DNA of 64,000 bases. Source: Prosopocoilus inquinatus. Taxonomy: Eukaryota; Arthropoda; Insecta; Coleoptera; Lucanidae. The stretch lies in assembly GCA_036172665.1 (NCBI GenBank), contig CM069879.1, forward strand, positions 21,987,924-22,051,923. The letters run 5' to 3'. The position numbers and the translations under genes were made by a program. The notes beneath the pieces were generated by a model. That model had not been told where the DNA came from, did not search any database, and saw only the letters and a list, made by a program, of their open reading frames with translations. Below are positions 42,431-54,890 of this stretch, in pieces. The stretch's first letter is position 1. Every line of letters begins with the position of its first letter.

Positions 42431-44230
42431 ACATGACAAAGTAGAAATGCTATTTGACGGTATTTATATTTATCGTTTTGAATTAATCCAACACAAGATT
42501 TCTAAATTCGAATAAACAAAAGGTACTATCAGAACTGATCTGTTACTTCTTTAATTCCTGCACACACATATTTGTTTCTTGCAAGATCCGCCCTTAAATT
42601 TTTTTAATGTGCAGTGAACGGCACAGGCGGAATGATTTACCGCAATTCCAAAGATGCTGAAGCTTAACACGTCGCAAGTAAATCTCTTTTGGCGACGTAA
42701 GGAACCTGAAACAGTACGAAAAAATATAATAATGCGTTAGTTGAAAACACAGAAAGATTATTTAGAAATAAAATTGTAGTATGGTATAGTGATTAAAACA
42801 GCATAAGTAATTTAATAATCACCTTCAGGGGTTCCTTCATCTAAGGGAAGGCACCATGTTTTGCAAACGAAATCGAAAATTATCACAACCACAATAACAC
42901 TGATTAACTTGGACATTTTTACACTGAAAATGATTACTTATGTGTCTGAAAGCACTGAAGACTGTAATGTCTGACCCGTGATGTTCGTCTTTCTTTTATT
43001 TGTGAGCATTTCGTAACTGTAAACAAAGTGCTTTAGGGATTATTACACTTTCGCACACGAGGAATTGAACGCTGTGATTACTATCAAGGCTAATGTTAAT
43101 ATGTATCATAAAATCTGGCGCTATTTTTTTTGTTTGCCTTTTGTTCATATTTCTATTTGTAAGAACAAAGTTCCAACAGAAGATCAAGACGACTGTATTC
43201 TTAGACAGTTCAAATATTATCTCTGAAATCTTTCACTTCTGCACTAATTTTGATATTCTAAGACGGTGTTTCTCACCCTGGGTTTCGCGGAACGTCGCTG
43301 TTTTATCTTTAAACTTTATATATATTTCGCAGGCCGAAAAAGACTTTGATCTGCAAGCTAAGCAGAAGCGGATAATGGCAAATCATTCCAGACAATTTCC
43401 GCGGCTATTATGTCGCGTGTCGATGACCATACTTGCGACCGTAAAATTTTGTTAAATAAACCTAAAAACATGCGCGTGAAAATACGAATTAAATTTTTTT
43501 TTCAAACGTGATTTCTCACTTCCGTTCTAATTTTGATAATCCACGAAACCAGGAAGCTCTTTCCCGCATTTAAATTTAAGAGGCGCTAAACACAGAAGCA
43601 CGTAAATCTGGTTGGCTTGTTATTGTTGTTTCCGTCCAGTCTTCGAACATCAACAGACCCACTCGGCTTTGCGCAACTTTGTCGGTCTGTTCGTCGTTCA
43701 TCGGAGTGGATGAATGATTTGGGAAATAAACAAATTTTTCGAAACAATCTAACTTTGGTCGCGTGCCAAATCACGAATCGCAAACGCAATCGTATTTGTT
43801 TCAGGGAAATTGTCGAAATTTTTGAAACGAGGTCAGTAAGCAAATGAAATCGGGGGGAGGGGTAAAATAAATTTCACGTCAAAAAAAAAATTCCCCGAAA
43901 CAATAGGCGAACTACGTCATCATCTATGGTCGCGTTAATCCGCCGTTAGACCCAGGCATTAGCGAAATTAAATTCTCGCCCTAATTTATTGATATAGATT
44001 ATATTTTATTCGTGTATTTGAACACATGGTGTGTTCGGGTGCGCACGTAATGCATATTCCAGGGGTTCTCGACTCCGGAACTCCATTAGAGTTAAGCGGC
44101 GCCCGAAGCCTAAAACGGATCTACTAGTTCCTGCAGCGCTCACTCATACAAGTTCGATGTTGAATGGGGGGTTAAGTAGAAAGTATTGATGCCGTTTTGT
44201 ACCTAAACGAAAATCCGAAAGGGAACTAGG
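42431..44230. other. no gene; possible hAT-like ends
   Basis: Two hAT-end-like strings are present: GGTGTTTCTCACCCTGGG near 43266 and CCAGGGGTTCTCGACTCC near 44059. Neither has a matched partner or target duplication. The frame 43093-43455 (plus) has a hydrophobic start but no known domain. Confidence 0.35.
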
Positions 44231-44362
44231 TTTTTTTTATAAATCATTTCGTCACCCTCATTAACCCGTACAGCTGGCTCCTCCACCATATTTTTTTTAT
44301 AAAACATTTCGTCACCGTCAATAACCTACGCAGGTATTTTATTACCCGCGCCTCCACCATAT
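44231..44362. repeat. tandem duplication of about 65 bp
   Basis: Two units begin TTTTTTTTATAAAxCATTTC, continue GTCACC and end CCTCCACCATA. The second has an extra AGGTATTTTATTACC-like segment. Confidence 0.75.
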
Positions 44363-45084
44363 TTGATACCACCACCCCTCCATATTAAAAAGTTTGTCGT
44401 CCAGTAAGCTGGACTGTTTATTGTAATTTCAGCAAATCCATCCGCTTAATAACTACTTAGTATGTACGCATAACATCGGAGGTAGATGTTATTCCTTCAA
44501 AGGTATCAAGAACAAATCCGTACGGGGGAGCGATGCCCTGTCGGTGGCGAAGTACTCACGCACGGCCCCGGAATAATTCACAGAATTCCAGAACTACGAC
44601 GGTTAATAATTAACGCAGGTCTCACAGTCTAATCAATCCCACCTGGTTGCCCTAATAGAATTACAGAGCGTTCTGAAATGCGAGATAAATACTTTACATT
44701 GTTTCGGGCAAACACTCGCTGAATGTATATCGGAGCACTTTCGGAAATGGAAGGCGCCTTGTAACAGCGTCTATTCGGCGCACGTTTGTTTAAAAATTAG
44801 TTAATGTAGTTCGCCGGGCGACGGGCGGAGAATACGAATTTCGGACAAGTAGGTAGTCCTAATGTAAGTGGAAAGAGCAGGGCGACATCTTTTATGGATA
44901 CTTATTAATTGGGAAATTGGTGTTCGATGACTAAATAAGTTGAAAGCAAGAGAAGAAGACATTATTGCGTACGTGCACTTAGTTTTGGATTAAACTAAAC
45001 AACTACTCCGAGCACTTCATTAAATCTACAACTCTCTCTTAAATTAAAGCCTAATAAAACCAATATTAAAAAATTAATGATACT
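44363..45084. other. no gene; candidate host non-coding DNA
   Basis: GC-richer sequence without transposon signatures. Confidence 0.35.
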
Positions 45085-45865
45085 GTTGCGAACACAGCGG
45101 CGCCTCCACCAAAGTGTTGCGAAAAGGATTTAATTAAAACTGACGATAAATGAAGCGATTAAAATAAATGATGGTAAAACAGTAATCAGAATTGCACATT
45201 TCAATGTAATAATTCCGACAGAAGAGTTGGTTGTTTATCAGTTTCCAAAGTCTTCCAAAACTTTGGACTCTCCGGCATGAGATGGGATAGTTCCATACCG
45301 CTGCGCACTATGTATGACATTCTTTTGCAAGGGGGAAAAGTGTAATGGACATCCGTGATATACGAAAATTCCCGTATGTGATTCGTCGCTAAAGTAGAAT
45401 GATGACTCAACCGAGTGCAACTCTAAGAGCTTTGTCAGAATCGCCGCCATCAGGCTCGGAACAATAAAGCTCGCTCCGGATCTTAGAAAGCTCCAGTATT
45501 CGTAATCTAAAAATACGGGTACAGGCACACACATGCTTCGCTCACCTCCGGGAGTCATAGAAAACTGGTGGTGAAGAAAGGAGGCTCATTAGACGCCAAC
45601 GCGGTATCGAAAAGACAGATCTTGATTAGAATCCGAGCAAGAGGGACAGTAACATCAGTTGAAATGTTAATAAAAAGTATTAATTTGTTACAATAAATGT
45701 TTAAAGTTCAAAGTGGCTTTTATTGGAGACAACAATATCCAGAATTGAGACCAGGATTACATCAACAACGGCATCATGATCAGCATCCAGACTGTATAAA
45801 ACAAAGTAAAATAAAAAAAATTAACCTTGATAACAGTCGGGTGGCTAGGCGCAAGCCGTCACACA
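45085..45865 (+). mobile_element. possible solo LTR
   Basis: The stretch opens TGTTGCGAACACAGCGGCGC, like the start of many insect Gypsy or BEL LTRs. A polyadenylation-type AATAAA lies near 45690, followed by a U5-like tail of about 150 bases. It may end near CCGTCACACA. No gag, pol or second LTR is adjacent. The minus-strand frame 45238-45558 across it has no known domain. Ends and target duplication are not proven. Confidence 0.3.
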
Positions 45866-47287
45866 TTGTTATTATGTTTAAAATAGAAAATTTTGCCTTC
45901 AGCATTTCAACGAGTTATTTAAACAAGAAATTTTGAAATGGAACCGCGAGTTCATTGCGGGAAGGTGTTTAATTGGTGCAACAGGTGCAAACCCAGAACA
46001 CTTTTAGACAGTTGTGCGTAAAACGAAAGTCAAAGTCTCACAAGAAGTGTAACTCTGGAGTGATGATGGTTCTCGCGAGTGTAAAGTAAATAAGTCTTAT
46101 GGTCATCTTTCAAAAGCCTAAGCCCTGAGTTTCAAAAAGAACCAAAAAGGCCCACAACAAAGCAATATGCCCAATTGATGTATTTTTCTTGGCGCTGAAA
46201 ATGAATGTGTGAAAGCGTAAAATTGAGATAATTCCTTTTTACGAGTCAGTTTTGCTATTGTAAACATGTCGTTGCCGTTGTTAAATTCCAGGGACATCAT
46301 CCACAACGCGCGCACGTCATTTTTGTGTGCAGAATAAATTGGGATAACGTGTCGGCCGTAACTCGCGATGCTTACGTACGAACATGTCCGGTTATCAACA
46401 AAACATGAATCTGTACATAATACATCGAAATTTACGCAGGGAAACGGCTACATATAATTTCTGGTTTATCCATAATGCAGACAGCGGCCGCATGGAAGTC
46501 CCAAAGGTCTAGTGCGCGCGGTCTGCAATAAATTGTCGCGAGCGTCGTGTCCTGCGTTATGACAGATTAGTACATCATCAATCACCCATACTGCATAATG
46601 ATAACGGCGGTGACATAATTTAATTGAAATATTTACGACGAACAACTACACAACTGCAAATGGAAATGGAATGGGCGATTTAACGATTGCTAATTAAAAT
46701 CGATGGATTTTAATAAATGTCGTGAACGCAGAGAGTTTTTTCCCAATTGATCCGAATTAGTAAACACAATGTTTGACGTATTGATCGGGTTTGTTAAGGG
46801 TTCATAAATTATGCCGCACGAATTAAACATTAAGCTCCGCATTAAAACTGCACTCTGTTACAGCGTGTTTTTTTCTGTAAAATAATTAAACCGGCGTTCG
46901 ATGTCACTGAACCGTTATTAAATTCCCTACGCTACACGCATTTCTAATTAAAATTAATTCTGTAATGCATTGGGTACGCAGGTATGCAGGTGATTATTAA
47001 TTTTTCGCTCAATTACAACGGGGAAATTACAATTAGCAAAGTTTATTTTAAGCAGAAAAATTTAGTATCATACTAGATACTGGAAATTGACAATAATGCA
47101 CTTTTTTGTTGTGAACTGTAACTGTGACTGATTATGATTAGTTGGTATCTAGGTACATTAATTTATGCTTCTCCCAAACCTAACAGTACAACAAACAAAC
47201 GCGCAAACAAATTAGTTAGAGGGAATTAGGCGACGAAAGCGATATAGGGTGGATAAAAAAGTATACCACTGGTACCACACCCGTAAG
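45866..47287. other. no gene; candidate host non-coding DNA
   Basis: Transposon-poor, with many TAATTA and AATTAA strings between 46.6 and 47.05 kb. Confidence 0.35.
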
Positions 47288-47382
47288 GTACTTGGACTTA
47301 GTAGACGAAAGACCCTTGCCAAGTAACCTAAGGCACTTGGACGTAGTTGAGATAGATCCTTGTCAAGTGACCTAATAGTTAG
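47288..47382. repeat. tandem duplication of about 47 bp
   Basis: Two units: AAGGTACTTGGACTTAGT...CTTGCCAAGTAACCT and AAGGCACTTGGACGTAGT...CTTGTCAAGTGACCT. Confidence 0.8.
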
Positions 47383-47389
47383 CTAGAGT

Positions 47390-48640
47390 TAGGGTTTCCC
47401 ATCACCCCCTCAAGAGACTTTCGAAAACGAAATGAAAAATCAGAGTTGCGTAACGGTGCCCACTCAGTGGAGAGGGCGTGGAATATCTCTAAATATGTTT
47501 CGGAGAAGGGCGCCATCCAGCTGTGGTTACGCGACCCAAAGACATCAGAAACACACGACCGAGAAGGTGTGTTTTCAGTCGTTCTTGTCAAGGGCAAGTC
47601 CCTCAACAGCGTACCCCAAAAGGTGATGAAGGAACCTCCCTCTCAAAAGGTAGACCAACCCAAGGTTAATGAATAGAAACGCAATAAATGAGCGAAGTTC
47701 GTAACGGCCAAAAAGTAATTTATTCGAACAAGTAATGTTCATATCCGGTTCACAAAATCACACAGACATCTTGAAGGGGTATTCGGCTGAAATTTTACTT
47801 AACAAAGGTACTCTGAAAGAAAGAGATAAAAAATATAATACGTGACACATAAAGCACGACAACGCGAAAATCATTTAAAAAAATGAAACGCTAAATACCC
47901 TTCTGCTCTGGAGGAGCCTCAGTGCAACAAGTAAAACGGTACAAAATAAATAACAAACTGGAGACGAGACCACTTCAACAACGGTAAAATTACTCGGAGA
48001 TCTCCAAAAGAAATTATGTAACCAGGCAAACGGTAGAGGCCTAACACAGTGAGGTTGCCGCCGCAAAAATAAATAAATTCGTAGGATCACAAGTCGTGCC
48101 ACTCGAGTTGATGCCACACCCGCGTAACGCCGAGCCGGCGCTAATAAGAAATAGTTCGAGCTTACGTGATCGCCAAAAAAAGAAGGTTTCCCACTATCCA
48201 AGCAGGGCCCACATGCTTTGTTTAAGGGTCGAACAAGTTGTGTCTTTTCTTCTCTCTAGGGAGAGCATTGGCTGCGTCGACGACACAAGATCAAGAAAGG
48301 AGGAACGAACCGAAAAGGCTTGGATTCACCAATATGAATCGAGAGGCGAACTCACAAACGGTGGAAGGGGGCTAGTAGATAAGCCCCATACAAGTTGCTC
48401 ATGAAAAGCCAATGAGCCACACCGGAAACACACGTCAGCAGATCCGAAAACAGCGGCCCCAAAAGCAAACGGAGAAAACTCCCTTGCTGTGAAAAAGCCC
48501 GAAGAAAACGGAGTCCGCTTAAACTTCTAACGCAACAACAAAATTGAACAACACAAGTCAACGTACGAAAACCAAGTGACCCCAACAACCTTCTGGGCGC
48601 ACCTCATAATCGACATTGCGACTTACAGGTAGGACCTTTC
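47390..48640. other. unclassified GC-richer block with open frame
   Basis: Base composition differs from both flanks. A frame at 47446-47676 (plus; contains GAIQLWLRDPKTSETHDREG) looks protein-like but I do not recognise it. It ends at a stop followed by an AATAAA-like signal at about 47683. Longer frames at 48096-48404 (plus) and 47875-48201 (minus) overlap on opposite strands and are probably accidental. It could be an unknown transposon piece. Confidence 0.35.
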
Positions 48641-51479
48641 TTTCTCTTTGCTTTATATTTCTCAGTGTATTTTCTATTGTAATGATGACGCCTTACGTTT
48701 TATTGTTTTACGTATATGGAACTCTTAGCATGAAAAATTAACAATGCAATAAATTTTGACAAATAAACTTTGGCGCACATAAACCCTTTTTTATATTTAT
48801 CCCACGTTGATTCCAAAGCCCGTCCCGACCGTTATTAGTTTAACTAGTTTCCGAATGTGACATAGAAATCCGTTTCAGATCGATGAGCAGGTTGAATTCG
48901 TTCGACATGCTTTCCACCCATCCACACACGTGTGTGTGTGTGTGTTTTTTTCGCCCTGTGTATGCGCACGGGCTTTACGTCTCCGTCGAGTTTAATTAAC
49001 GGGTCGCCCCGTAATTCTTAACATTGTAAAATGTAAATTTAATCTGCGATCGCGAAAGCAAATTCCAACTTTTAATGAGTAAAATCTCGTTGTAACTGCC
49101 CGCGGCTCGAATAAATACGAATATTATTTCCCGCGCGAAAACGTAATTTGTACGAGTGACGGAAAGGACTTCCTTCCGCTGTCTCTTTCGAGATGGTTTT
49201 TAAACGAGGAAACATGAAAGAAAGGTTGTTTTGTAGGAAGTACCCACATGAAGTTGTGTGATATTCAATTTCCTCAATCTGTGGGAATTATTTTTATTTT
49301 TATGCGATTAATTTTACTACCCCTTTATATATATATATTTTATACTTAAATGTTTCATGCCTCCGAAGTTTGATTACAATAACCCATTAACAACTTCTGT
49401 GCGTGAAAGCTGTTGTAACAATAACAGGTTTTTCTAAACCCAATTGGGAAGTCTTACAAGAATTAAATTGAAGCGAATTATATTTAATCAAACATTACAA
49501 ATGAAAAATTTAGTTTATGAAGACTCCATTAACACAGTTGAGGAAATTGCGTTTTTTGCTGGAGCAAAAAAACATCGAAACAATGCAAATCACCGGCCGG
49601 CGTATGTGATTCATTAAGTTGACATTCACTGAACGCTCTTGGGTGGTAACGTACTTGGCACGCAGACTTTCTCGCGCAAAGAAAAAATCTTGTGCTTCAA
49701 ATACATAAGTAATAATAAGTTAAATTTGGCCAAATAAGCTAGTTGTGAGACGCGTTGTGTATGGCGGCTTATTCATCAATCATGTGAATAGGCGCGAGAG
49801 GTCACATCGAATATCTGTTACACAAACTTAAGTTACATCACGTAACATTTACTTTCTGTTGGCACAGTGACACAGTTTCTAGTCAACCCGATTTTAAAGA
49901 CACATTAAGCATCGTTTTCCAATAGTCATCGGTGCTATTCAAACGGTTTCTATTTGGGGCACGAAAGACGTTGATTTTCGAAATGTCTGGGATAAATCTT
50001 TTTCTTGCAATTTGGGACTTGCATGACCTTAGTAAATAGTCCCCTCGCGGGTCGGATACTTATTATAAATCACCCTCTATTGGTTGTCGAGATTAAGTGA
50101 AAACTAAAGCTAAGGAGAAGGAGGATACATCCATTCATGTTCACCTAACATGCCCAGGCCTGCACTATATTATTAGTTTAAGGATTGTGGTTGACTCCAG
50201 ATGTTGGTTACCTGGGGTAATTATTATTTTTTTTTAATGAGAAACAGAAATTGCCGATTAAATATTCAAAGTAGAACAAACACCCTTGTCTATTTTTTTT
50301 TCGAAAATACAAGTGTTTGGGATTGTACGTAATTAAACTATGTCGAACCCTGTAATTTGGATTGCGAATTAATTCCGATTTGGTTCGGGACAGAGTTAAT
50401 TTATGGCCTGTCAATCGCCGACGAATGTCAGTATGCTATCGAACAACTTGCTGTGTTGTGTGTACCGGCGCGGCGCTTTTCGTTTTTGGTATCGAAAAAA
50501 GCTGTGCCGTAAGCTATAAGCACAGTTCGCAAAACAAATCAGCTTACAAAGAGTGACACTTCACCAAATCGAGGCCATAAAACTTGCAGTCCCAAATGCA
50601 CCGTTCGGATTAACGTAATTCCGCTTCCGCGCCCGGGCGCAATCTAACTGCGGGGCCTCATTATCATAAAACTGACATTAGTCCGAATTCAGGGTCGACG
50701 CATTGTAAGCGGCAGATTATCAGGACGGGATTGCCGGCAATTACGGCCCATGACTCACAACTCGAAAATAATCGGGTAGTTTTGAATCGGCCCCGAAAAG
50801 TACGACGAGATTAAATTACCGCAGGCCCGAACTAATCAGGACGAGAGCCCCCGAGTTTTAGGAGGGAATAAGAAAAAAGCGCGGGGGGCGAACAATGCAT
50901 AGTTAGGTCATAAATTTCATGCAATTTGTGTTCGTTTTGTTAAGGGCGTAATAGAATGGATGCTAATTTAATAATCCTCATGAATATAAAGTAGTCACGG
51001 TTTAAAACCGCGCTTGGAATTTTCCTTTTTCCAACTATTATTCGCTTGTTTTTAAAACGTGGTGGCAACACAGAAATTCAGTTTATGATTTGTGCGATAG
51101 ATTCTCACTTGTTTTGCATATGAAACGCATCGGAATTTACATACAGGAAAGTTTGTACTCTATTATTATGCAGGGGAGCTGCAAGTTTAACCTATTTGAA
51201 AACAAAGTTTTGTTGAGAACTGCTGAAGTAGAGAATTAAAAAAAATGTAATAGAACATCGTTAGTCATCGTCGTCATTTTTCTAAACAGTTCGAATGATG
51301 CTACAGTATATAAATAAAACCAAAATCAAAATAAATAAGCGTAGGCGCTTTTTTTTGTTAATAAACACTAATAATAACATATTTGTATATAAATCAGAGA
51401 TATTGTACGTCAAACAACTTACCAATATCGTTACTCCTTTCTCACATCTGTATATCTTCCCTCAATACGCAGACGGGTG
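48641..51479. other. no gene; (GT)n run inside
   Basis: An (ACAC/GTGT) palindromic dinucleotide run lies at about 48923-48945. The remainder is mostly transposon-poor. 50.5-51.05 kb is GC-rich and may be host regulatory sequence. Confidence 0.35.
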
Positions 51480-52090
51480 GTAAGCATCCCGTTAAAGCAA
51501 CCGTTCGTGTAGTTTACATGTAAAAACCATGCAATGTTTACATCCAATGTTCAACAACAACAATTCTTTCTACTCACCGCGACTCTTCGGACCCTTTCCC
51601 TCTCGCTGTTGGGGGAGAATGTCACGGCGAAGGTATCCACCAATGTCCATCTTCGCACTTCACATGCATAAGGAGAAGCCCCAGGAGGATTTTAGCATAC
51701 CTTGCATCCTGAACATATGCTCTTAGGATCATTGGTGTTACCGCTTCCTACAAGTGCCTTCAGCACTTCGACCGGGCATGGATATGCACCAAGTCATGAC
51801 CGTTCTTGGGAAGCACTACGCCGTCCACTAGGTCAGGTAAACAGCTACCTATGTTTCCGACATTTTCTACCCTCTGTCTGAACTACTGGTGGGTACAGAA
51901 CAATGCTGTATACAGGTGGAGGTGATAATCTACCCTGCCAACATTCAGCGGATATAGAATTATAGGTAGGTAATATAATCTTAATAATCTACCCGATCAA
52001 CGTTCGACGGATACAGAAGTATCACTCATCAACAACCTATATTTTGAAGAAACTTCTTAATCACATCTCACTGCATTTCATTAACACACG
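51480..52090. repeat. unclassified block with internal repeat
   Basis: GC-richer than its flanks. Near 51930-52020 a unit around GATAATCTACCCTGCCAACATT is repeated with changes as TAATCTACCCGATCAACGTT. No coding domain recognised. Confidence 0.4.
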
Positions 52091-52328
52091 AACAATCCGA
52101 TTTACGTGCGTCTTCCGTAAGATGTTTTAACCCCGAATGTAGCCCGAGACTGCTTGCCCGATCGGACCTTTTTTTCGGTCTCATATTACTCAGTGTGTTG
52201 CTGTTTTGGTTATCGCAGACAAAATAAACAGGGCCCGACCGAGATAAGCAGATTTACTGACTAAATGGGATTTATACATTAATTCTAATTTTTATAAAAT
52301 TATAGAACTACAACATAAGGAATTCTTG

Positions 52329-52420
52329 CAGTGGCGTAGCTACAGGGGTACCAGGGATTGCGAATCAACCCGGCGCTAAATCGTCATAAACGCCGGAGTT
52401 TAAAAGTAGAATTTTTGAGT
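52329..52420 (+). repeat. hAT left terminus (CAGTGGCGTAGC type)
   Basis: CAGTGGCGTAGCTACAGGGG matches the well-known CAGTGGCGTAGC start of a widespread hAT group. The preceding 8 bases are AATTCTTG. No right end or second AATTCTTG was found nearby. Confidence 0.5.
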
Positions 52421-52551
52421 GAATCTTTAAAGATTCACAAACGCGGAAAAGATTTTCAAAATATTTTCTAATACAGAATAATATGATGTAGCGGAAGTGT
52501 AAATTACTATCTTAAGAATTTTAATGACGCACCCCCGATGATGCAACCCTC

Positions 52552-52780
52552 CGAGAAGCTTCGAGGCAGTTCGATATTCCTTACGCGTTTTTCAAGAAGC
52601 TTCTGGAGCGGTCAGGTAGAGACATAAAAGGCCGGGGTGTTCGAACGCCAGACAGCCAGTCGCCCCAGCAATATCCTACGAATCGCACTTATTTATATGT
52701 GATTTTAATTATTATCTCGGTGCTCAATAGACGACTTTCGAAGCTCACGTAGTTTTTCATTTACCTCAACGCCAAAATGA
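52552..52780 (+). promoter_or_regulatory. heat-shock-type promoter with TATA box
   Basis: Positions 52590-52609 hold four alternating 5-bp heat shock units, tTTCa aGAAg cTTCt gGAGc, three perfect and one nearly so. An upstream pair, aGAAg cTTCg, lies at 52554-52563. A TATA-like CATAAAAG follows at about 52623. The order and spacing are those of an insect hsp promoter. Downstream is about 130 bp of leader-like sequence, then CCAAAATGAATTAA, where the ATG is followed after one codon by a stop. No heat shock protein is encoded. It may drive the Copia remnant or be a captured promoter. Confidence 0.5.
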
Positions 52781-53099
52781 ATTAAGGGGGAAAAAGAAAG
52801 AAGAAAAAGAAAAGGATTAAAAGAAGAGGATTAATTTTTAGAAATGCTATTGCCAGAAAAATAATTTCAATACAGCAGGAAAACTACACAACTACGAGCC
52901 GTAAATTTGAAATTTGCCAGGAGATTTCAAAACAATTAAAAAAAATTAGGAACGTTCAAGGACAATGTCCCGAAGAGAACTTCTTTATTTACCGGAAATC
53001 TACTGAAAAACTTCAAACATTCATTGAAACGACTTTGAATAAAAAAAGAATCGTTGCGCCATCTGTTACCATAAGTCGTGTAACTTTGTTCTCTATATT

Positions 53100-53350
53100 C
53101 ATGGGGAACAAATTTCAAGGCAACTGAAAAGCGCTTAAAAAATTCAAAACACTTTGTTACAAAAAAAAAACAATTTCAAATAAATAAAATCAAACACAAA
53201 TGGTTACAAGGAGTTTCAAAGAAATTTCACGTACGTAATTAGCGAGTGATCTATTTGTGGGAAAACTATTTCAAGGCTACTGAAATTCGATAAAAACATT
53301 AATTTAAGAAATAATGTTATAAAAAACGATTTCGAATAAATATGTTGAAT
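53100..53350. repeat. degenerate tandem repeat
   Basis: Two diverged units share GGGAAxAAxxATTTCAAGGCxA and ATTTCxAATAAAT. They lie between the heat-shock-type promoter and the Copia fragment. Confidence 0.5.
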
Positions 53351-53372
53351 CTCTGGGAGGATACAAGTATTT

Positions 53373-53990
53373 ATGTCGTTGTTTAAGGACGACTTTTCGC
53401 ATTATCGAACTGTTTACTTTCTGAAAACCAAAGATGAAACTCCCTCAAAACTGCAAATATTTACAAAAATGGCAGAGAATCAATTCAACAGGAAGATTAA
53501 ATGTCTGAGGTGTGGCAACGGAAAGGAAATTAAAAATGCAAGTACTGAAAAGCTATTGCAGGATCTTGGAGTCTTTCACACAAAATCGACAGCTTATTCA
53601 CCCCTACAAAATTGGCGAACAAAAAAAGAAATGAGGTCAGTTCGATCAGCTATACAAACTCGAGGTTTGGAGGAAAAATTGTGGGCTGAAGCAGTTAACT
53701 ACGCCGTATTTACTTTAAATCAAACTGGGACAAGCGCTGTTAGGGACAGAAGCCCCGCTGACCTGTGGTTTGGGCGCCGAGTGGATGTCGGTAAGCTTCA
53801 AACCTTCAAACCGGATGTAATTGTTATGCTTTGACTCCACAAGCGTACCAAAACTGGAAAGAAGCCAGAGAAGGAAATCTTCGTTGAATACGACTCTAAT
53901 TCACCTTGATACAAGATCTACATGACAGATAAAGGGATTATCATCAGTACTGACGTCTTCTTCGACTTAAAAGGCAAGGGAAGAACTGAA
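53373..53990 (+). pseudogene. Copia integrase fragment
   Basis: The frame 53373-53834 reads FKDDFSHYRTVYFLKTKDET, then GVFHTKSTAYSPLQNWR. The family has Q-Q-N-G here, and the usual catalytic D64-type position reads RCGNGKE where S-D-N-G-x-E is expected. EEKLWAEAVNYAVFTLNQTG and RSPADLWFGRRVDVGKL follow. After a stop the family's next conserved block, YKIYMTDKGIIISTDVFFD, appears in another frame near 53900-53970. Gag, protease and the zinc-finger part of integrase are absent. Altered catalytic residues and frameshifts make it inactive. Confidence 0.88.
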
Positions 53991-54042
53991 ATTGAAATTA
54001 ACTTGAATGAGCAGTTTGAATGTCCTGATGAAGATCCATTAA

Positions 54043-54270
54043 GTGAAAGTTCAGATCACGAAAAACTTCATAACTCAAGCACAAGTATTTGACGACAAGA
54101 CTGGAAGAGTACGCAAGCTACTAAAAAGTTTCTACGGACTCAAGCAAGCAAAAGATTGGAATGAAGGTCTGACAAATTTTCTGATGTTTCTTGGATTCGA
54201 GAACACTGATGACGATCCGTGCATATTACGTGCAGTAAGTATGAAAATTGTTATCTTTGTTGATAGATAA
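54043..54270 (+). pseudogene. Copia reverse transcriptase fragment
   Basis: It contains FDDKTGRVRKLLKSFYGLKQ, AKDWNEGLTNFLMFLGFENT and DDDPCI, typical of the Copia RT segment before the YVDD box. The frame ends at IVIFVDR and a stop, exactly where the catalytic Y-V-D-D should follow. The RT N-terminus between integrase and this fragment is deleted. Confidence 0.85.
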
Positions 54271-54409
54271 CTCGTCCAGATATCAGTGCAGTGAATTAGG
54301 TGAGGAGGTTTAATGGAGAGCTTATGGTAAGCCATTGGAGGATGGTGAAACGAATCCTCCAATACCTTAGGGGAACATCATCATGGAATATTCTTTGATG
54401 AAGGTGATG

Positions 54410-54890
54410 AACTGATCGTATATACTGATTCTGATTATGCGGGTGACATCGAGACAGGGTAATCCACCAGTGGAATTCTGATTTTACGAGGAGATCCCAT
54501 TGTCTGGCACATGCAAAAGCAACGTCTGGTAGCCACCTCAACTGCAGAGGCCGAATACCGAGCAGCAGTTTCGTGGATCGATCAAATCTGCTGGATTCGA
54601 CGTTTGGTAAACGAACTTTGGATTCTGGATGAAGATAAACCAACTGCACAGAGCATTGATAACCAGTCAGCCATTCATATGCTACAAAATACACGAAGAA
54701 AACTTTACAAAAGGGAGGAAGCATATCGACGGCTCAAGGAAATTCATCCAACATATTGACAAGACTATCAAACTGAAATGCCTTTGAAGTTCATGTCAAC
54801 TGACTGATATACTGACCAAGCCATTAACTCGAAAAGTTCATGCGGCACTGCAAAAAGAAACTATTAACGAGGAGTGAAGAGATTAATTAT
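54410..54890 (+). pseudogene. Copia RNase H fragment
   Basis: Readable blocks are DYAGDIETG, STSGILILRGDPIVWHMQKQ, RLVATSTAEAEYRAAVSWID and TAQSIDNQSAIHMLQNT. These are the RNase H domain in family order, with a stop inside the first block. A last piece near 54790-54880 matches the usual T-D..T-D..T-K-P-L end. No 3' LTR was identified after it. Confidence 0.85.

Noticed and set aside
42996..44075. Pair of hAT ends near 43266 and 44059.
   Set aside because: Both strings point the same way, differ after the first dozen bases and lack target duplications, so they do not bound one element.
45201..45558. Minus-strand frames that look like an exon.
   Set aside because: Two frames overlap in different phases, with no splice pattern or known domain, and the interval is a candidate LTR.
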